A stretch of 60,784 nt of DNA, from positions 1 through 60,784 of the forward strand of contig CAZMSQ010000014.1 in assembly GCA_964569025.1 (NCBI GenBank), read 5' to 3'. The DNA is from CAZMSQ01 sp964569025. GTDB lineage: Bacteria; Bacteroidota; Bacteroidia; Chitinophagales; Saprospiraceae. The notes beneath the pieces are model-generated. The model was not told the DNA's origin and ran no database searches. It saw only the letters and a program-made list of their open reading frames with translations. A program made the translations under genes and the position numbers. Below, piece after piece: positions 42,576 to 52,419 of the stretch (position 1 is its first letter; each line of letters begins with the position of its first letter).

Positions 42576-43607
42576 ATGAATTTGTTCAACTTTTTTTCCC
42601 AGGAACTGGCCATAGATCTGGGTACAGCCAATACCCTGATTATCATGGACGACAAGGTGGTGGTCGATGAGCCTTCCATCGTTGCCGTTGATCGCCGCAC
42701 AGGAGCCACCATCGCAGTGGGCACCAAGGCGATGCAAATGCATGAAAAGACCCATGAAAATATCAAGACCATCCGCCCCCTCAAAGACGGAGTGATAGCC
42801 GACTTTCAGGCGGCGGAAAGCATGATAGAAGGGTTGATTAGAATGGCAGGCTCAAAGAGCAGGTTTTTCACCCACCTTAAAATGGTCATCTGTATCCCTT
42901 CAGGGATTACCGAGGTTGAAAAACGCGCAGTCTTCGACTCAGCTGACCATGTTGACTCAAAGGAAACCTACCTCATCCACGAACCCATGGCCGCCGCGCT
43001 GGGCATCGGTCTGGATGTCGAAGAGCCTGTAGGCAACATGATTATCGACATCGGAGGAGGGACCACTGAAATTGCTGTTATCGCCCTGTCAGGCATCGTG
43101 ACCGACCAGTCTATCCGAACTGCCGGTGATGAATTTACGTCAGACATTGTTGATTTCATCAAGCGCAAATACAATATGCTCATTGGTGAGCGCACTGCTG
43201 AACAAATCAAGATTCATGTCGGGTCCGCCCTGCCTGAGCTTGACGACCCCCCGGAAGATTATCCCGTAAACGGTCGGGATTTGATGACTGGAATACCGAG
43301 GCAAATTATTATTTCTTATACAGAAGTTGCGGAGGCAATTGATAAATCCATTTCAAAGGTGGAAGAGGCTGTCCTGAAGGCGCTGGAAGCAACGCCGCCG
43401 GAGCTCGCCTCAGACATCTATCGCATCGGCTTGTATCTGACCGGCGGAGGCGCTCTGCTGAGAGGGCTTGACAAGCGCCTGTCTGCAAAGACCAAACTGC
43501 CGGTGCATATCCCGGAAGACCCGCTGCGGGCAGTTGTCAGAGGGACAGGCATTGCCCTGAAAAATACCGAGCGGTTTTCCTTTCTGATTGACAGAAAAAG
43601 CGTGTAG
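42576..43607 (+). CDS. mreB: Rod shape-determining actin homologue
   Basis: 343 residues. It forms membrane-associated filaments that position the lateral cell-wall machinery. The actin-fold motifs are phosphate 1 IDLGTANTLI, connect 1 IHEPMAAALGIG, phosphate 2 MIIDIGGGTTEIAVIAL and the adenosine motif LTGGGALLRGLDKRLS. The N-terminus MNLFNFFSQELAIDLG provides the short membrane-binding segment. mreC starts 33 bases downstream. Confidence 0.96.
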   Translation: MNLFNFFSQELAIDLGTANTLIIMDDKVVVDEPSIVAVDRRTGATIAVGTKAMQMHEKTHENIKTIRPLKDGVIADFQAAESMIEGLIRMAGSKSRFFTHLKMVICIPSGITEVEKRAVFDSADHVDSKETYLIHEPMAAALGIGLDVEEPVGNMIIDIGGGTTEIAVIALSGIVTDQSIRTAGDEFTSDIVDFIKRKYNMLIGERTAEQIKIHVGSALPELDDPPEDYPVNGRDLMTGIPRQIIISYTEVAEAIDKSISKVEEAVLKALEATPPELASDIYRIGLYLTGGGALLRGLDKRLSAKTKLPVHIPEDPLRAVVRGTGIALKNTERFSFLIDRKSV

Positions 43608-43640
43608 GCCTCCGCTGTCTGCGAACCCCCTGTACCGAGC

Positions 43641-44468
43641 ATGCAAAACCTGTTTTATCTGTTTGTGAGATATGGTGGATTCGTTTCGTTTCTTCTCCTC
43701 GAAGCGTTATGTATATACTTGATTATCAATTTTAACGAAAAGCAGAACCGCATTTTTCTGCACTCTGCCAGTGTCATCTCGGGTAATGTAGCCGAGCAGT
43801 TTGACAATCTGGCTGACTTCCTGCGCCTTCAAGAAGAGAGAGACAGCCTTGCTGCCAACAATGCCCGGCTGTTGGCGATGCTGGGCATTTCCAGATTCGA
43901 TATTGCCCTGAAGGCTGATACGGTTGTCAATCGGCAGGATACACAGCGCTACAGATATGTAGCGGCTGAAGTCATTAATAACTCTACTCGGAAAAGCCGA
44001 AACTTCCTTACACTATCCCGGGGTTCACTCCATGGCATCAAACCCCGTATGGGGGTGATTGATGAGCGCGGAGTGGTGGGCATTGTCAGGAATACTTCTC
44101 CGCACTTTAGCCTGGTCATGTCTGTGCTTCACCCGCAGATGCGCATCAGCGTCAGGCATGCTTTAAGCAATCACGAGGGGTCCATGCAATGGGAGGCCCC
44201 ATTGGGGCCAGATCAGGTCAATGTGCTGTATCTTCCCCGGACCGCCCCACTCAGCTCCGGAGATACCCTCCTGACCAGCGGATACTCAACGCATTTCCCC
44301 CCGGGCCTTCCGGTAGCAGTCGTTGATACATTTCTTGTCAAGCCCGGCGGAAGCACCTGGGAGGTAAAGGCCAGTTTGCTGAATGATTTGCGAAATTCGC
44401 GGTACGTCTACGTGGTCGAAGATTTGTTGGCCGAAGAGCAACTTAACCTAGAGTCGTCCAATGAGTAA
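43641..44468 (+). CDS. mreC: Rod shape-determining protein MreC
   Basis: 275 residues. One N-terminal TM helix (about 10-29, GGFVSFLLLEALCIYLII) is followed by a coiled coil (about 60-85, LRLQEERDSLAANNARLLAML) and the periplasmic double beta-barrel with VINNSTRKSRNFLTLSRGS and MGVIDERGVVGIV. MreC links MreB and the wall synthases in the periplasm. It overlaps mreD by 8 bases (ATGAGTAA), a sign of coupled translation. Confidence 0.93.
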   Translation: MQNLFYLFVRYGGFVSFLLLEALCIYLIINFNEKQNRIFLHSASVISGNVAEQFDNLADFLRLQEERDSLAANNARLLAMLGISRFDIALKADTVVNRQDTQRYRYVAAEVINNSTRKSRNFLTLSRGSLHGIKPRMGVIDERGVVGIVRNTSPHFSLVMSVLHPQMRISVRHALSNHEGSMQWEAPLGPDQVNVLYLPRTAPLSSGDTLLTSGYSTHFPPGLPVAVVDTFLVKPGGSTWEVKASLLNDLRNSRYVYVVEDLLAEEQLNLESSNE

Positions 44469-44982
44469 TCCAGTATTTAAACACTTGCTGAGGTTTCTGC
44501 TCCTCCTGATTCCTCAGGTGCTTATTTTCAGGCGCCTCGAAGAAGCCGGAGGGGTGTTCGAGTACGGCCGTGTGTTTCTCTACCCACTCTTTATTCTTTT
44601 CATGCCCCTTCAACTGCCAACCGTGGCCCTGCTGGGAATTGCCTTTCTCGCCGGACTGAGCGTTGATGCATTTTATGATTCGCCGGGGGTACATGCCGGC
44701 GCTTTGGTTCTGACTGCTTACGCGAGGCCGCTGGTGCTGACCATCCTTCAGCCGCGAGACGGTTACAATATTACCCACCACCCGACAAAATACCATCTCG
44801 GAATCGGGTGGTTCCTGGGCTATTCCTCCATTCTCATGGGTGTCTTCCTGCTCGCTTATTTTTCGCTCGAGGCATTCACGCTGGTTCATCTCCCCCGCAT
44901 TCTCCTTCACTCTATTGCCTCGTTTGTTTTGTCCATGTTTTTCATTCTCATTCTTCAATACCTCTTCAATCCAAAATCCTGA
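44461..44982 (+). CDS. mreD: Rod shape-determining protein MreD
   Basis: 173 residues, hydrophobic with about five TM segments, matching MreD length. The ATG lies inside the 3' end of mreC. Sequence identity in this family is low, so the call rests on hydropathy, size and position as the third gene behind mreB and mreC. The pbp2 and rodA genes that often follow in Bacteroidota are absent; secA comes next after 149 bases. Confidence 0.85.
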   Translation: MSNPVFKHLLRFLLLLIPQVLIFRRLEEAGGVFEYGRVFLYPLFILFMPLQLPTVALLGIAFLAGLSVDAFYDSPGVHAGALVLTAYARPLVLTILQPRDGYNITHHPTKYHLGIGWFLGYSSILMGVFLLAYFSLEAFTLVHLPRILLHSIASFVLSMFFILILQYLFNPKS

Positions 44983-45076
44983 TGGCGGACCATAAGCTGG
45001 CAAACACGGGATAAATACTGCCAAAATGTCATCTTTTGGCTGTGGTATGATTCATGTGAGATCGAAAGAATACATG

Positions 45077-45084
45077 TACCTTTA
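45077..45084 (+). promoter_or_regulatory. -7-like box TACCTTTA for secA
   Basis: TACCTTTA lies 48 bases before the secA ATG, identical to the box before the PUL regulator at 16132. A short hairpin (GCCAAAA-tgtcatc-TTTTGGC, 45020-45040) upstream lacks a T-run but might separate secA from mreBCD. Confidence 0.35.
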
Positions 45085-45131
45085 AGGTTTATGGGGTGTA
45101 TTCCCCGATTGATTGCAACGCACACTGACTT

Positions 45132-48100
45132 ATGCTAGGTAATTTCTCAAAATCCCTGAAAAAATTATTCGGGACCAAGCAAGACCGCGATAATGCTTCA
45201 TACGCTCCGGTCGTGGAAGAAATAAATGAGGCTTTCGAGGCGCTAAAAAATCTTTCCGACGATGAGCTGCGGATGAAAACGGAGGCGTTCAGAACCCGAA
45301 TCAGGGAGCAGCTTGCCGAGATTGATCAGGAAATCAAAGAACTGAATCAGGAAGCGGAGGAGACGGCCGATTTCGGAAGGAAAGAAGAAATATTTCGGGA
45401 AATTGATGCCCTGACGGAAGACCGGGATGAGGAGCTTGAAGCGGTGCTGCGGGATTTGCTGCCTGAGGCATTTGCGGTGGTCAAGGAGACGGCCCGGCGG
45501 TTTACTGAGCGAAGCACCATTTCAGTGACAGCTACTGAGCACGACCGCAACCTCGCAGCCCAGCCCCGCAAGGAGTACGTCACCATTGAGGGGAACAAGG
45601 CTATCTGGAAAAATAGCTGGACCGCCGCGGGTGGGGAGATTACCTGGAATATGGTACACTATGATGTGCAGCTGATTGGTGGTATGGTGCTCCATGACGG
45701 CAAAATTGCCGAGATGGCAACAGGGGAGGGAAAAACGCTGGTGGCAACTCTGCCAGCCTACCTTAACGGATTGTCCGGACTGGGTGTCCATGTCGTAACC
45801 GTCAACGACTATCTGGCTCGTCGTGATGCAGAGTGGATCGGGCCCATCATGGAGTTTCTCCTGCTCACTATTGATTGCATCGACAAGTACCGGCCACACT
45901 CCCCAGAGCGCCTTCAGGCTTACCGCTGCGACATTACGTACGGCACAAACAACGAGTTCGGATTCGATTACCTCAGGGATAACATGGTGCCGACGCGAGA
46001 TGAAATGGTACAACGCAAGCACCATTATGCCATGATTGATGAGGTGGATTCGGTACTGATAGATGATGCGCGGACTCCCCTTATTATCTCGGGTCCTGTG
46101 GCCAAGGGGAAAGAAGAGCAGGAGTACAAAATCTTAAAGCCAAAAGTTGAAAAGTTGATTACCGCACAACGGAATCTGGCTACCAAATATCTGGCCGAGG
46201 CGAAGAAGATGTTTCAAGACGGAGAGCTTGGGGTGAATGAAGGCGAGGCTGGAATGGCTCTGCTTCGTGCCCACCGTGCTATGCCCAAATACAGACCGTT
46301 GATTAAGTTTTTGAGTGAAGACGGCGTCAAGGTGCACCTGCAGAAGACCGAAAACTTCTACATGCAGGAGCAGTCAAAAAATATGCATTTGGTCGATGAG
46401 CCTCTCTATTTCACCATCGATGAGAAAAACCGTCAGGTCGAGCTGACTGATGTCGGGGCCGAGTTTCTGGCAAAAGGCGAGCAGGATTCCAATCTTTTCA
46501 TCATGCCCGATATTGCGACCGAGATGATGGAAATAGAGCAGGACGAATCGCTTTCGGCCAGCGAAAAGGAAGAAGCCAGAAGCAATCTTGCACAGGACTT
46601 TTCTACAAAATCACGGAGACTCCACTCGGTCCAGCAGCTCCTGAAGGCTTACGCCCTGTTTGAAAAAGATGAAGAATATGTGGTACTTGATGGGCAGGTG
46701 AAAATTGTGGATGAGCAGACAGGCCGGATTATGGAGGGGAGGAGATACTCCGATGGTCTTCATCAGGCGCTCGAGGCGAAGGAGGGCGTGAATATCGGGG
46801 ATGTGACTCAAACCTATGCCACGGTAACCCTGCAGAATTATTTCCGGATGTACCACAAGCTGGCCGGGATGACCGGCACGGCCGAAACAGAGGCCGGCGA
46901 ATTCTGGGAGATTTACAAGCTCGACGTGGTGGTGATCCCCACAAACCGACCGATTGTCAGAGATGATCGAAATGATTTGGTCTTCAAAACCGAGCGCGAA
47001 AAATTCAATGCGGTCATTGAAGACATTACCGGGTTAAGCGAAGAAGGCAGGCCAGTGCTGGTCGGAACAACTTCTGTGGATGTATCGGAAAAGCTAAGCC
47101 GGATGCTCAAAATGCGTGGCATCGAACACAATGTGCTGAATGCCAAACAGCACCAGCGCGAGGCAGAGGTGGTGGCAGAGGCTGGCAAAGCAGGCAAAGT
47201 CACCATCGCGACCAATATGGCCGGCCGGGGTACGGATATTAAGCTGATTCAGAGTGTGAAAGATGCCGGAGGTCTCGCTATTATTGGCACAGAGCGCCAT
47301 GATTCCAGACGGGTAGACCGCCAGCTTCGGGGCCGCTCAGGGCGGCAGGGAGACCCGGGATCGAGCCAGTTTTATGTGTCGCTCGAAGATAACCTCATGC
47401 GTCTCTTTCACTCAGAACGCATCTCAAAAATCATGGACCGCCTTGGGCACAAAGATGGTGAGGTCATCCAGCACTCGATGGTCACCAAATCAATCGAGCG
47501 GGCTCAAAAGAAAGTGGAGGAGAATAACTTCGGAATCCGAAAGCGACTGCTGGAGTATGATGATGTCATGAACATTCAGCGGGAAGCAATCTATAAAAAA
47601 CGCTTCAATGCCCTCAGCGGAGAGCGGCTTTCACTTGATCTGAACTATATGTTTCTGTCACTGACAGAAAGCATGGCGATGAGTTATCGGGCACAGGGCA
47701 ATTATCAGAGTTTCCGACAAGAGTCCATGCGCATTCTCGGGATGGACCCCCACGAGTTTTTGCCGGAAGACCTCTTTATCACCGGCAACGAGGACAAAGT
47801 CATCGGTACATTTCAGCAGCACTTTTTCGAGCGCTACAATCTTCGCGAAAAGCATCTCATAGAGGTGTTGCTTCCGGTTATCCGCGATGTACACACCAAT
47901 GAGGGGCATCGGTATAAGCGAATCGCTATTCCGTTTACGGATGGTAGCCCCGGGAAACTTCCAATCGCAGCTGATCTTGAGCAGGCCATCCAGTCCGAGG
48001 GCCGCAGTATCATGCGCGATATTGAAAAGGCTGTCACTCTTGCAATCATTGACGAAGAGTGGAAGGAGCATCTGCGCTCGATGGACGAACTCAAGGAGTC

Positions 48101-48473
48101 GGTTCAGTCAGCTTCTTTTGAGCAGAAAGATCCTCTTGTGGTCTATAAGATGGAGGCCTATGAGCTCTTTGAGCAGCTGGTATACCGAATCAACGAGCGG
48201 ACAACGGCATTCCTTGCGAGAGGCACCCTCTTGTTGGGTGATGGCCGTACGCTTGAGGAGGCCCGCCAGCAGAAGAGCAATGTGAGCAAGCTGAGCACAA
48301 ACAAAGCGCCTGAAACTGAGCACCAGCAGCGGGCGCGGCGAGCTTCGGCAGCTGCAGGGAGGGGGCCCGTTAAGGTGGAAACGGTGGTCAGAGAAGCCAA
48401 AAAAGTGGGGCGTAATGACCCGTGCCCGTGCGGAAGTGGCAAGAAATACAAGCAGTGCCACGGGAAAGGGTAA
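45132..48473 (+). CDS. secA: Preprotein translocase ATPase SecA
   Basis: 1113 residues, about 200 longer than E. coli SecA, as is usual in Bacteroidota. The Walker A motif EMATGEGKTLVATLPAYL lies near residue 195 instead of about 100, because a charged helical insertion (about 55-120, rich in EEIDQ) precedes it. The DEAD motif is MIDEVDSVLIDDARTPLIIS; the preprotein crosslinking region, NBD2 (TNMAGRGTDIKL, QLRGRSGRQGDPGSS) and helical scaffold follow. The end CPCGSGKKYKQCHG is the zinc-binding SecB/ribosome tail. It drives Sec export in the cytoplasm. Confidence 0.97.
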   Translation: MLGNFSKSLKKLFGTKQDRDNASYAPVVEEINEAFEALKNLSDDELRMKTEAFRTRIREQLAEIDQEIKELNQEAEETADFGRKEEIFREIDALTEDRDEELEAVLRDLLPEAFAVVKETARRFTERSTISVTATEHDRNLAAQPRKEYVTIEGNKAIWKNSWTAAGGEITWNMVHYDVQLIGGMVLHDGKIAEMATGEGKTLVATLPAYLNGLSGLGVHVVTVNDYLARRDAEWIGPIMEFLLLTIDCIDKYRPHSPERLQAYRCDITYGTNNEFGFDYLRDNMVPTRDEMVQRKHHYAMIDEVDSVLIDDARTPLIISGPVAKGKEEQEYKILKPKVEKLITAQRNLATKYLAEAKKMFQDGELGVNEGEAGMALLRAHRAMPKYRPLIKFLSEDGVKVHLQKTENFYMQEQSKNMHLVDEPLYFTIDEKNRQVELTDVGAEFLAKGEQDSNLFIMPDIATEMMEIEQDESLSASEKEEARSNLAQDFSTKSRRLHSVQQLLKAYALFEKDEEYVVLDGQVKIVDEQTGRIMEGRRYSDGLHQALEAKEGVNIGDVTQTYATVTLQNYFRMYHKLAGMTGTAETEAGEFWEIYKLDVVVIPTNRPIVRDDRNDLVFKTEREKFNAVIEDITGLSEEGRPVLVGTTSVDVSEKLSRMLKMRGIEHNVLNAKQHQREAEVVAEAGKAGKVTIATNMAGRGTDIKLIQSVKDAGGLAIIGTERHDSRRVDRQLRGRSGRQGDPGSSQFYVSLEDNLMRLFHSERISKIMDRLGHKDGEVIQHSMVTKSIERAQKKVEENNFGIRKRLLEYDDVMNIQREAIYKKRFNALSGERLSLDLNYMFLSLTESMAMSYRAQGNYQSFRQESMRILGMDPHEFLPEDLFITGNEDKVIGTFQQHFFERYNLREKHLIEVLLPVIRDVHTNEGHRYKRIAIPFTDGSPGKLPIAADLEQAIQSEGRSIMRDIEKAVTLAIIDEEWKEHLRSMDELKESVQSASFEQKDPLVVYKMEAYELFEQLVYRINERTTAFLARGTLLLGDGRTLEEARQQKSNVSKLSTNKAPETEHQQRARRASAAAGRGPVKVETVVREAKKVGRNDPCPCGSGKKYKQCHGKG

Positions 48474-48485
48474 AGAAGCCTTCCC

Positions 48486-49475
48486 CTACAATAATCCTTC
48501 CCGCAGCAAATCGTGCAGGTGCACCATGCCTGTATATTTCCCACGCTCCGTGACAGGCAGCTGAGTGATTTTGTGCGATTGCATCAATTCCAACGCATCG
48601 ACAGCGAGCGCTTCCGCGTCAATTGATTTTGGGGCCGGAGTCATTATCTCTATGGCATTCAGGTGAGGCGGGAGGTCTCCCTGCTCAAGCATGCGGCGCA
48701 AATCTCCGTCGGTGACTATGCCAACAATTTCATTATCAGGTGATACCACTACAGTGGCACCAAGGCGTTTGGCTGTCATCTCAAGAATGACTTCCCGAAG
48801 AGTGGCTTCCGGAGATACGGCAGGCCGCTCGTGAAGGTGCAGTAAGTCGCTGACCCGCAGGTATAATTGCTTGCCTAGAGCTCCGCCAGGGTGAAAACGG
48901 GCAAAATCGCGGGCCGAGAAACCGCGCCAGGCCAGCAGAGCTGTGGCCAAAGCATCACCCATAGCCGCCTGCGCGGTGGTGCTGGCGGTCGGGGCCAGAT
49001 TATTTGGGTCAGCTTCCTTTGGTACCGGAGTGTGCAGGAGAAAATGTGCCCGCTGACCCAGATACGAATCTTCATTTGCCGTCATGCCGATGAGTCGGGT
49101 GCCCCGGCTCAGAAGTAAGGGTACAAGCACCTTGATCTCAGAGGTTTCGCCGCTCTTCGATAAGCACATCACCAGATCTTCACTCTGAATCATGCCCAAA
49201 TCCCCGTGAATCGCATCCGCAGCATGCATAAATACTGCCGGAGTACCAGTCGAATTCAATGTCGCCACAATCTTTTGGCCAATCAGTGCACTCTTTCCGA
49301 TGCCGCTGACCACAAGGCGCCCACTGCACGTGAAGATGGCCTCAACAGCACTCAGAAATCGGGCATCTATACTCGCTTCCATTGCGCGAAGCGTCTCCTG
49401 CTCAATACGCAGCGTCTGCAGGGCCGTCTCCAGAATGAACTCGCGGTTGGTCTTGGTCGTCATTGTCTCAGACAT
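48486..49475 (-). CDS. kdsD: Arabinose-5-phosphate isomerase
   Basis: 329 residues from ATG 49475; the ATG at 49463 is an alternative and the frame opens 17 codons upstream. The N-terminal SIS domain (RLVVSGIGKSALIGQKIVAT, LVMCLSKSGETSEI, then FHPGGALGKQLYLRV) is followed by two CBS domains (EMTAKRLGATVVVS and IMTPAPKSIDAEAL to the end). KpsF/GutQ/KdsD proteins make D-arabinose-5-phosphate, the first committed precursor of Kdo in lipopolysaccharide. It converges on secA with a 12-base gap. Confidence 0.93.
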   Translation of the reverse strand: MSETMTTKTNREFILETALQTLRIEQETLRAMEASIDARFLSAVEAIFTCSGRLVVSGIGKSALIGQKIVATLNSTGTPAVFMHAADAIHGDLGMIQSEDLVMCLSKSGETSEIKVLVPLLLSRGTRLIGMTANEDSYLGQRAHFLLHTPVPKEADPNNLAPTASTTAQAAMGDALATALLAWRGFSARDFARFHPGGALGKQLYLRVSDLLHLHERPAVSPEATLREVILEMTAKRLGATVVVSPDNEIVGIVTDGDLRRMLEQGDLPPHLNAIEIMTPAPKSIDAEALAVDALELMQSHKITQLPVTERGKYTGMVHLHDLLREGLL

Positions 49476-49493
49476 TGAATAAGTCGTAAACCC

Positions 49494-49501
49494 CAAAAGT
49501 A
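49494..49501 (-). promoter_or_regulatory. -7 promoter box TACTTTTG for kdsD
   Basis: An exact TAnnTTTG on the minus strand, 18 bases before the kdsD ATG, within CCGTACTTTTG as for mtaB. The remaining 273 bases up to recQ hold a weak TATATTAG at 49643-49650 for recQ and no credible gene. Confidence 0.45.
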
Positions 49502-49774
49502 CGGCTTCCCGAATATTCGTCCTCACTTCAGCAAATTTCTGTTTTCGGAGGAGAAAAATCCGGCACTGTCAGGGTTTTGTCTTTACTTCAAGGCAGATTC
49601 CTTTTTGGAAAAGGGAAATTACCCGATTTCTGAAATAATACCTATATTAGAACGGCCTGCAGGTTCCGGAATTCACCCGTCCGTGTATTCCTCGACCTGA
49701 TGACGCCCGGAAAGCCCGGGGCCGCAAAACAAAGAATGAGCCATGGCCGCGGTAGAATCCAGAAGAGTAGCACT

Positions 49775-51982
49775 ATGACGGTAATGCAGGAAAATCTGAA
49801 AGATGCACTGAAACATTTTTTCGGCTTCACACGGTTTAAAGGAAATCAGGAGGCCATCATTCGCTCAGTGCTCGACCATCAGGATACATTCGTAATCATG
49901 CCAACCGGTGGCGGAAAATCGCTCTGCTACCAACTGCCGGCTCTCATGATGGATGGCACTGCCATGGTTATCTCTCCGCTCATCGCCCTGATGAAAAATC
50001 AGGTCGACTCCATTCGCAGCCACAGCCGAATCGATGAGGTGGCCCATTTTCTGAACTCTTCCCTCACCAAAGCACAGATGAGAAAGGTGAAGGCAGATGT
50101 TTCCGATGGCCTCACCAAACTTCTTTTCATCGCTCCTGAAACGCTGACCAAAGACGAAAATCTGGAGTTCTTCAAGTCAGTGCCCATCTCTTTCGTGGCA
50201 GTCGATGAAGCGCACTGTATCTCAGAGTGGGGGCATGACTTCAGACCCGAATACCGCCGCATCAGGGACATGATAGATGACATCGGGAAAGACATCCCCA
50301 TCATCGCCCTGACAGCCACCGCCACCCCAAAAGTGCAGTCGGATATCGTCAAAAACCTGCACATGTCAGGCGAGCAGACTTTTATCTCTTCTTTTAACAG
50401 GGAGAACCTCTACTATGAGGTCAGACCCAAACGCAACAAGGACCTCACGATAAAAAGCATTGTCCAAATCATAAAAGATCTGCCAGGTAAATCAGGCATA
50501 ATTTATGTTCAAAGCCGAAAATCTGCCGAAGATATTGCCAAGGTGCTCAATGTCAATGATATAAAGGCAGCCCCATATCATGCCGGACTCGATGCAAAAA
50601 CCCGTAGCAAGACGCAAGATGACTTCCTGATGGAAGAGATTGATGTCATCTGTGCAACAATAGCCTTCGGGATGGGTATCGATAAGCCGGATGTGCGCTT
50701 TGTGATCCATTACGATATCCCAAAGAGCATTGAAAATTATTATCAGGAAACCGGACGGGCAGGGCGCGATGGGCTCGATGGGCGGTGTATCGCGTTTTAT
50801 TCTCATAAAGACATCCAACGTCTGGAAAAGTTTCTCCGCGACAAGCCGGTTGCCGAGCGGGAAATGGGCGGACAACTCCTTCAGGAGGTCATTGCCTATT
50901 CCGAAACCTCCTCTTGCCGCCGCCAATTTCTGCTGCACTACTTCGGTGAGGGGTTTCAGGAGTCGCGATGTGGGAAAATGTGCGACAATTGCCGCCACCC
51001 AAAAGAAAAAATCGAGGTCAGAGATGATATTTTACTCGCCCTCCAATCTATCGAGCAACTGAATGAAAATTATGGCATCAAAACACTGGTCGATTTCATC
51101 ACAGGCCAGGATACCAAAGAAATGAAAGACTACCGGTTCTTCAAATTGCCCCTCTACGGAAAGGGCAAAAGCGAAGAAAAGGACGAGACTTTTTGGAATT
51201 CAGTCATGCAACAGGCGCTGCTCCATGATCTCATCCGTAAAGATGTTGAAAGTTACGGGGTTCTGAAATTTAAACCCAAGGGACTCGCCTTCCTCACGTC
51301 GCCCCACTCCATTCTCATCCCAATCAACCATAATTACGAAACGGAGACTTCAGATTCAGACGATGAGTCAGCCGGCCGTGGAGCCGTTCTTGACACAACA
51401 CTGATGAAGCTCCTGACAAACCTGCGCCGATCTGTGGCCCGCGAAATGGATATTCCTCCGTTTGTCATCTTTCAAGATCCCTCATTGCAGGATATGGCAA
51501 CCCAGTATCCGATCTCCATGGATGATATGACACGAATCTCCGGGGTCAGTAAAGGTAAAGCCCAGCGATATGCCAAGCCATTCCTCGAGCTGATTCGAGA
51601 TTATGTGGAGGAGAATGACATCGAACGCCCGACGGAGTTTGTCGTCAAGCAGGTGGCCAATAAGTCCCGAGTAAAGGTCAACATCATCCATTCCATCGAT
51701 CGGAAAATTCCGCTGCCAGACATTGCCGGCTCAAGTGATCTGACCATGGATGAATTGCTCGAAGAACTGTATGCCATCGTCCTCTCAGGGACCAAACTCA
51801 ATCTGGACTACTACCTCGAGGATGCACTTGATGAAGACCTAAGGCAAGATATTTTTGATTACTTCATGGAAAGTGAAACGGATTCCCTGGATGAAGCCTA
51901 TGAGGAGCTCAGGGAAGATGATGTGACGATGGAGGAAATCCAGCTGATGCGCATTAAATTCCTCTCCGAAATGGCGAACTGA
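49775..51982 (+). CDS. recQ: RecQ-family ATP-dependent DNA helicase
   Basis: 735 residues from ATG 49775 (MTVMQENLKDALKHFFGF); the frame opens at 49700 with an unrelated Arg/Gly-rich stretch. Helicase motifs are motif 0 FKGNQEAIIRSVL, motif I MPTGGGKSLCYQLP, motif II VDEAHCISEWGHDFRPEY, motif III ALTATATPKV and motif VI QETGRAGRDG. The zinc region (CRRQFLLHYFGE, CGKMCDNC) and an HRDC-like part (PPFVIFQDPSLQDMA) follow, then about 120 further residues. It unwinds DNA in repair and fork restart. aroQ starts 11 bases downstream. Confidence 0.95.
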   Translation: MTVMQENLKDALKHFFGFTRFKGNQEAIIRSVLDHQDTFVIMPTGGGKSLCYQLPALMMDGTAMVISPLIALMKNQVDSIRSHSRIDEVAHFLNSSLTKAQMRKVKADVSDGLTKLLFIAPETLTKDENLEFFKSVPISFVAVDEAHCISEWGHDFRPEYRRIRDMIDDIGKDIPIIALTATATPKVQSDIVKNLHMSGEQTFISSFNRENLYYEVRPKRNKDLTIKSIVQIIKDLPGKSGIIYVQSRKSAEDIAKVLNVNDIKAAPYHAGLDAKTRSKTQDDFLMEEIDVICATIAFGMGIDKPDVRFVIHYDIPKSIENYYQETGRAGRDGLDGRCIAFYSHKDIQRLEKFLRDKPVAEREMGGQLLQEVIAYSETSSCRRQFLLHYFGEGFQESRCGKMCDNCRHPKEKIEVRDDILLALQSIEQLNENYGIKTLVDFITGQDTKEMKDYRFFKLPLYGKGKSEEKDETFWNSVMQQALLHDLIRKDVESYGVLKFKPKGLAFLTSPHSILIPINHNYETETSDSDDESAGRGAVLDTTLMKLLTNLRRSVAREMDIPPFVIFQDPSLQDMATQYPISMDDMTRISGVSKGKAQRYAKPFLELIRDYVEENDIERPTEFVVKQVANKSRVKVNIIHSIDRKIPLPDIAGSSDLTMDELLEELYAIVLSGTKLNLDYYLEDALDEDLRQDIFDYFMESETDSLDEAYEELREDDVTMEEIQLMRIKFLSEMAN

Positions 51983-51993
51983 TACAACGTAAA

Positions 51994-52419
51994 ATGGACA
52001 TTCTCATACTCAACGGACCGAATCTCAATCAGCTAGGTCGCAGGCAGCCTGATTTGTACGGTACCAGGTCGTTTGATGATTTCCTCCCTGAATTAGCGGA
52101 GCGGTTTCCAGACCTTCGGCTGGAGTACCGTCAAAGTAATCACGAGGGCTACCTGATTGACCATCTCCACCAGACAAAAGCAAACGGGGTTGTCATAAAT
52201 GCCGGGGGGTTTACACATACCTCCGTGGCGCTTGCCGATGCGGTAGCCTGTCTGGCCTGCCCAATCGTAGAGGTGCATCTGACAAATCTTTATGCGAGGG
52301 AGCAAATCCGGCGACGGTCACTCACAGCGCCCCACTGTCTGGGGGTGATTACAGGCTTTGGCCTTGAAGGGTACGCATTGGCTCTGCACGCTCTGACTAC
52401 TGCCCAGCAGGCATCGTAA
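51994..52419 (+). CDS. aroQ: 3-dehydroquinate dehydratase, type II
   Basis: 141 residues, the family length. It makes 3-dehydroshikimate in the shikimate pathway. The opening ILILNGPNLNQLGRRQPDLYG holds the catalytic Tyr22, and INAGGFTHTSVALADAV plus VEVHLTNLYAREQIRRRS give the substrate site with the catalytic His. The family usually has REPFRHHS here, so the lid is divergent but the key residues stay. It follows recQ by 11 bases and its last 23 bases overlap the opposing gene at 52397. Confidence 0.93.
   Translation: MDILILNGPNLNQLGRRQPDLYGTRSFDDFLPELAERFPDLRLEYRQSNHEGYLIDHLHQTKANGVVINAGGFTHTSVALADAVACLACPIVEVHLTNLYAREQIRRRSLTAPHCLGVITGFGLEGYALALHALTTAQQAS

Noticed and set aside
45020..45040. 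Hairpin GCCAAAA/TTTTGGC as terminator of mreBCD
   Set aside because: Only 7 pairs, AT-rich and without a following T-run, so not supported as a terminator feature.
48465..48487. Possible hairpin GGGAAAGGG/CCTTCCCC at the end of secA
   Set aside because: The pairing needs a bulge and there is no T-run on either strand.
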